A stretch of 6,847 bases of DNA. Source: an uncultured Slackia sp. (GTDB taxonomy: Bacteria; Actinomycetota; Coriobacteriia; Coriobacteriales; Eggerthellaceae). This document shows, piece by piece, positions 6,846 through 6,847 of the stretch (position 1 is its first letter; each line of letters begins with the position of its first letter). The notes beneath the pieces were generated by a model. The model saw nothing but the letters and a program-made list of their open reading frames with translations, was not told the DNA's origin and made no database searches. The stretch is from assembly GCA_934646845.1 (NCBI GenBank), contig CAKUEV010000097.1, forward strand, positions 1-6,847, written 5' to 3'. The translations under genes were made by a program, and so were the position numbers.

Positions 6846-6847
6846 AT

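Larger units (their letters stand above)
6510..6847. other. Intergenic region downstream of the adhesin gene
   Basis: These 338 bases hold the terminator hairpin (6533-6560), the tandem repeat array (about 6566-6769) and a promoter-like pair at the right edge. Two short open frames cross it, one on each strand, but neither has a convincing ribosome binding site. I see no tRNA, insertion-sequence end or CRISPR repeat. Confidence 0.7.

Overview
This window is dominated by one very large surface-protein gene on the + strand. It is open at the left edge and ends at a TAG at 6507-6509, followed by an intergenic stretch of about 340 bases. The base composition is GC-rich. The codons TTA, CTA and TCA are almost absent from the large gene. 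The protein couples a von Willebrand A (vWA) type N-terminal module to a long stack of Spy0128/FctA-like pilin domains. From memory this architecture is common in gut Actinomycetota, especially Coriobacteriia (Eggerthellaceae or Collinsella-like). I place the source there with moderate confidence; no rRNA or housekeeping marker is present to confirm it.

Layout: 1 to about 242 is the C-terminal end of a vWA domain whose start and metal-binding site lie upstream of the window. About 285-1200 is a connecting region typical of these vWA proteins. About 1215-1640 is a first stalk domain with a pilin-like Lys/Glu/Asn triad. About 1641-6335 holds ten more pilin-like domains in tandem, each with recognisable candidate isopeptide residues. 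The eighth carries a 138-residue Ala-rich acidic insertion (5037-5450). 6333-6506 is a Pro/Gly-rich spacer, a degenerate sortase-like motif (FSKTAD), a membrane helix and an Arg tail. Residue numbers throughout count from the first complete codon, so residue n starts at base 3n.

Downstream, 6533-6560 is a strong GC-rich hairpin that probably terminates the transcript. 6566 to about 6769 holds four diverged tandem DNA repeats of 51-52 bases, which I judge to be noncoding. A weak promoter-like pair sits at the right edge and may serve a gene beyond the window.

The likely role of the gene product is a long, wall- or membrane-anchored adhesin or pilus-tip-like fibre. The vWA head would be the binding part and the isopeptide-stabilised domains the rigid stalk. 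I see no new multi-gene system here. The points most worth a second look are the Ala-rich insertion inside a pilin domain, the missing LPXTG motif and the tandem intergenic repeat.
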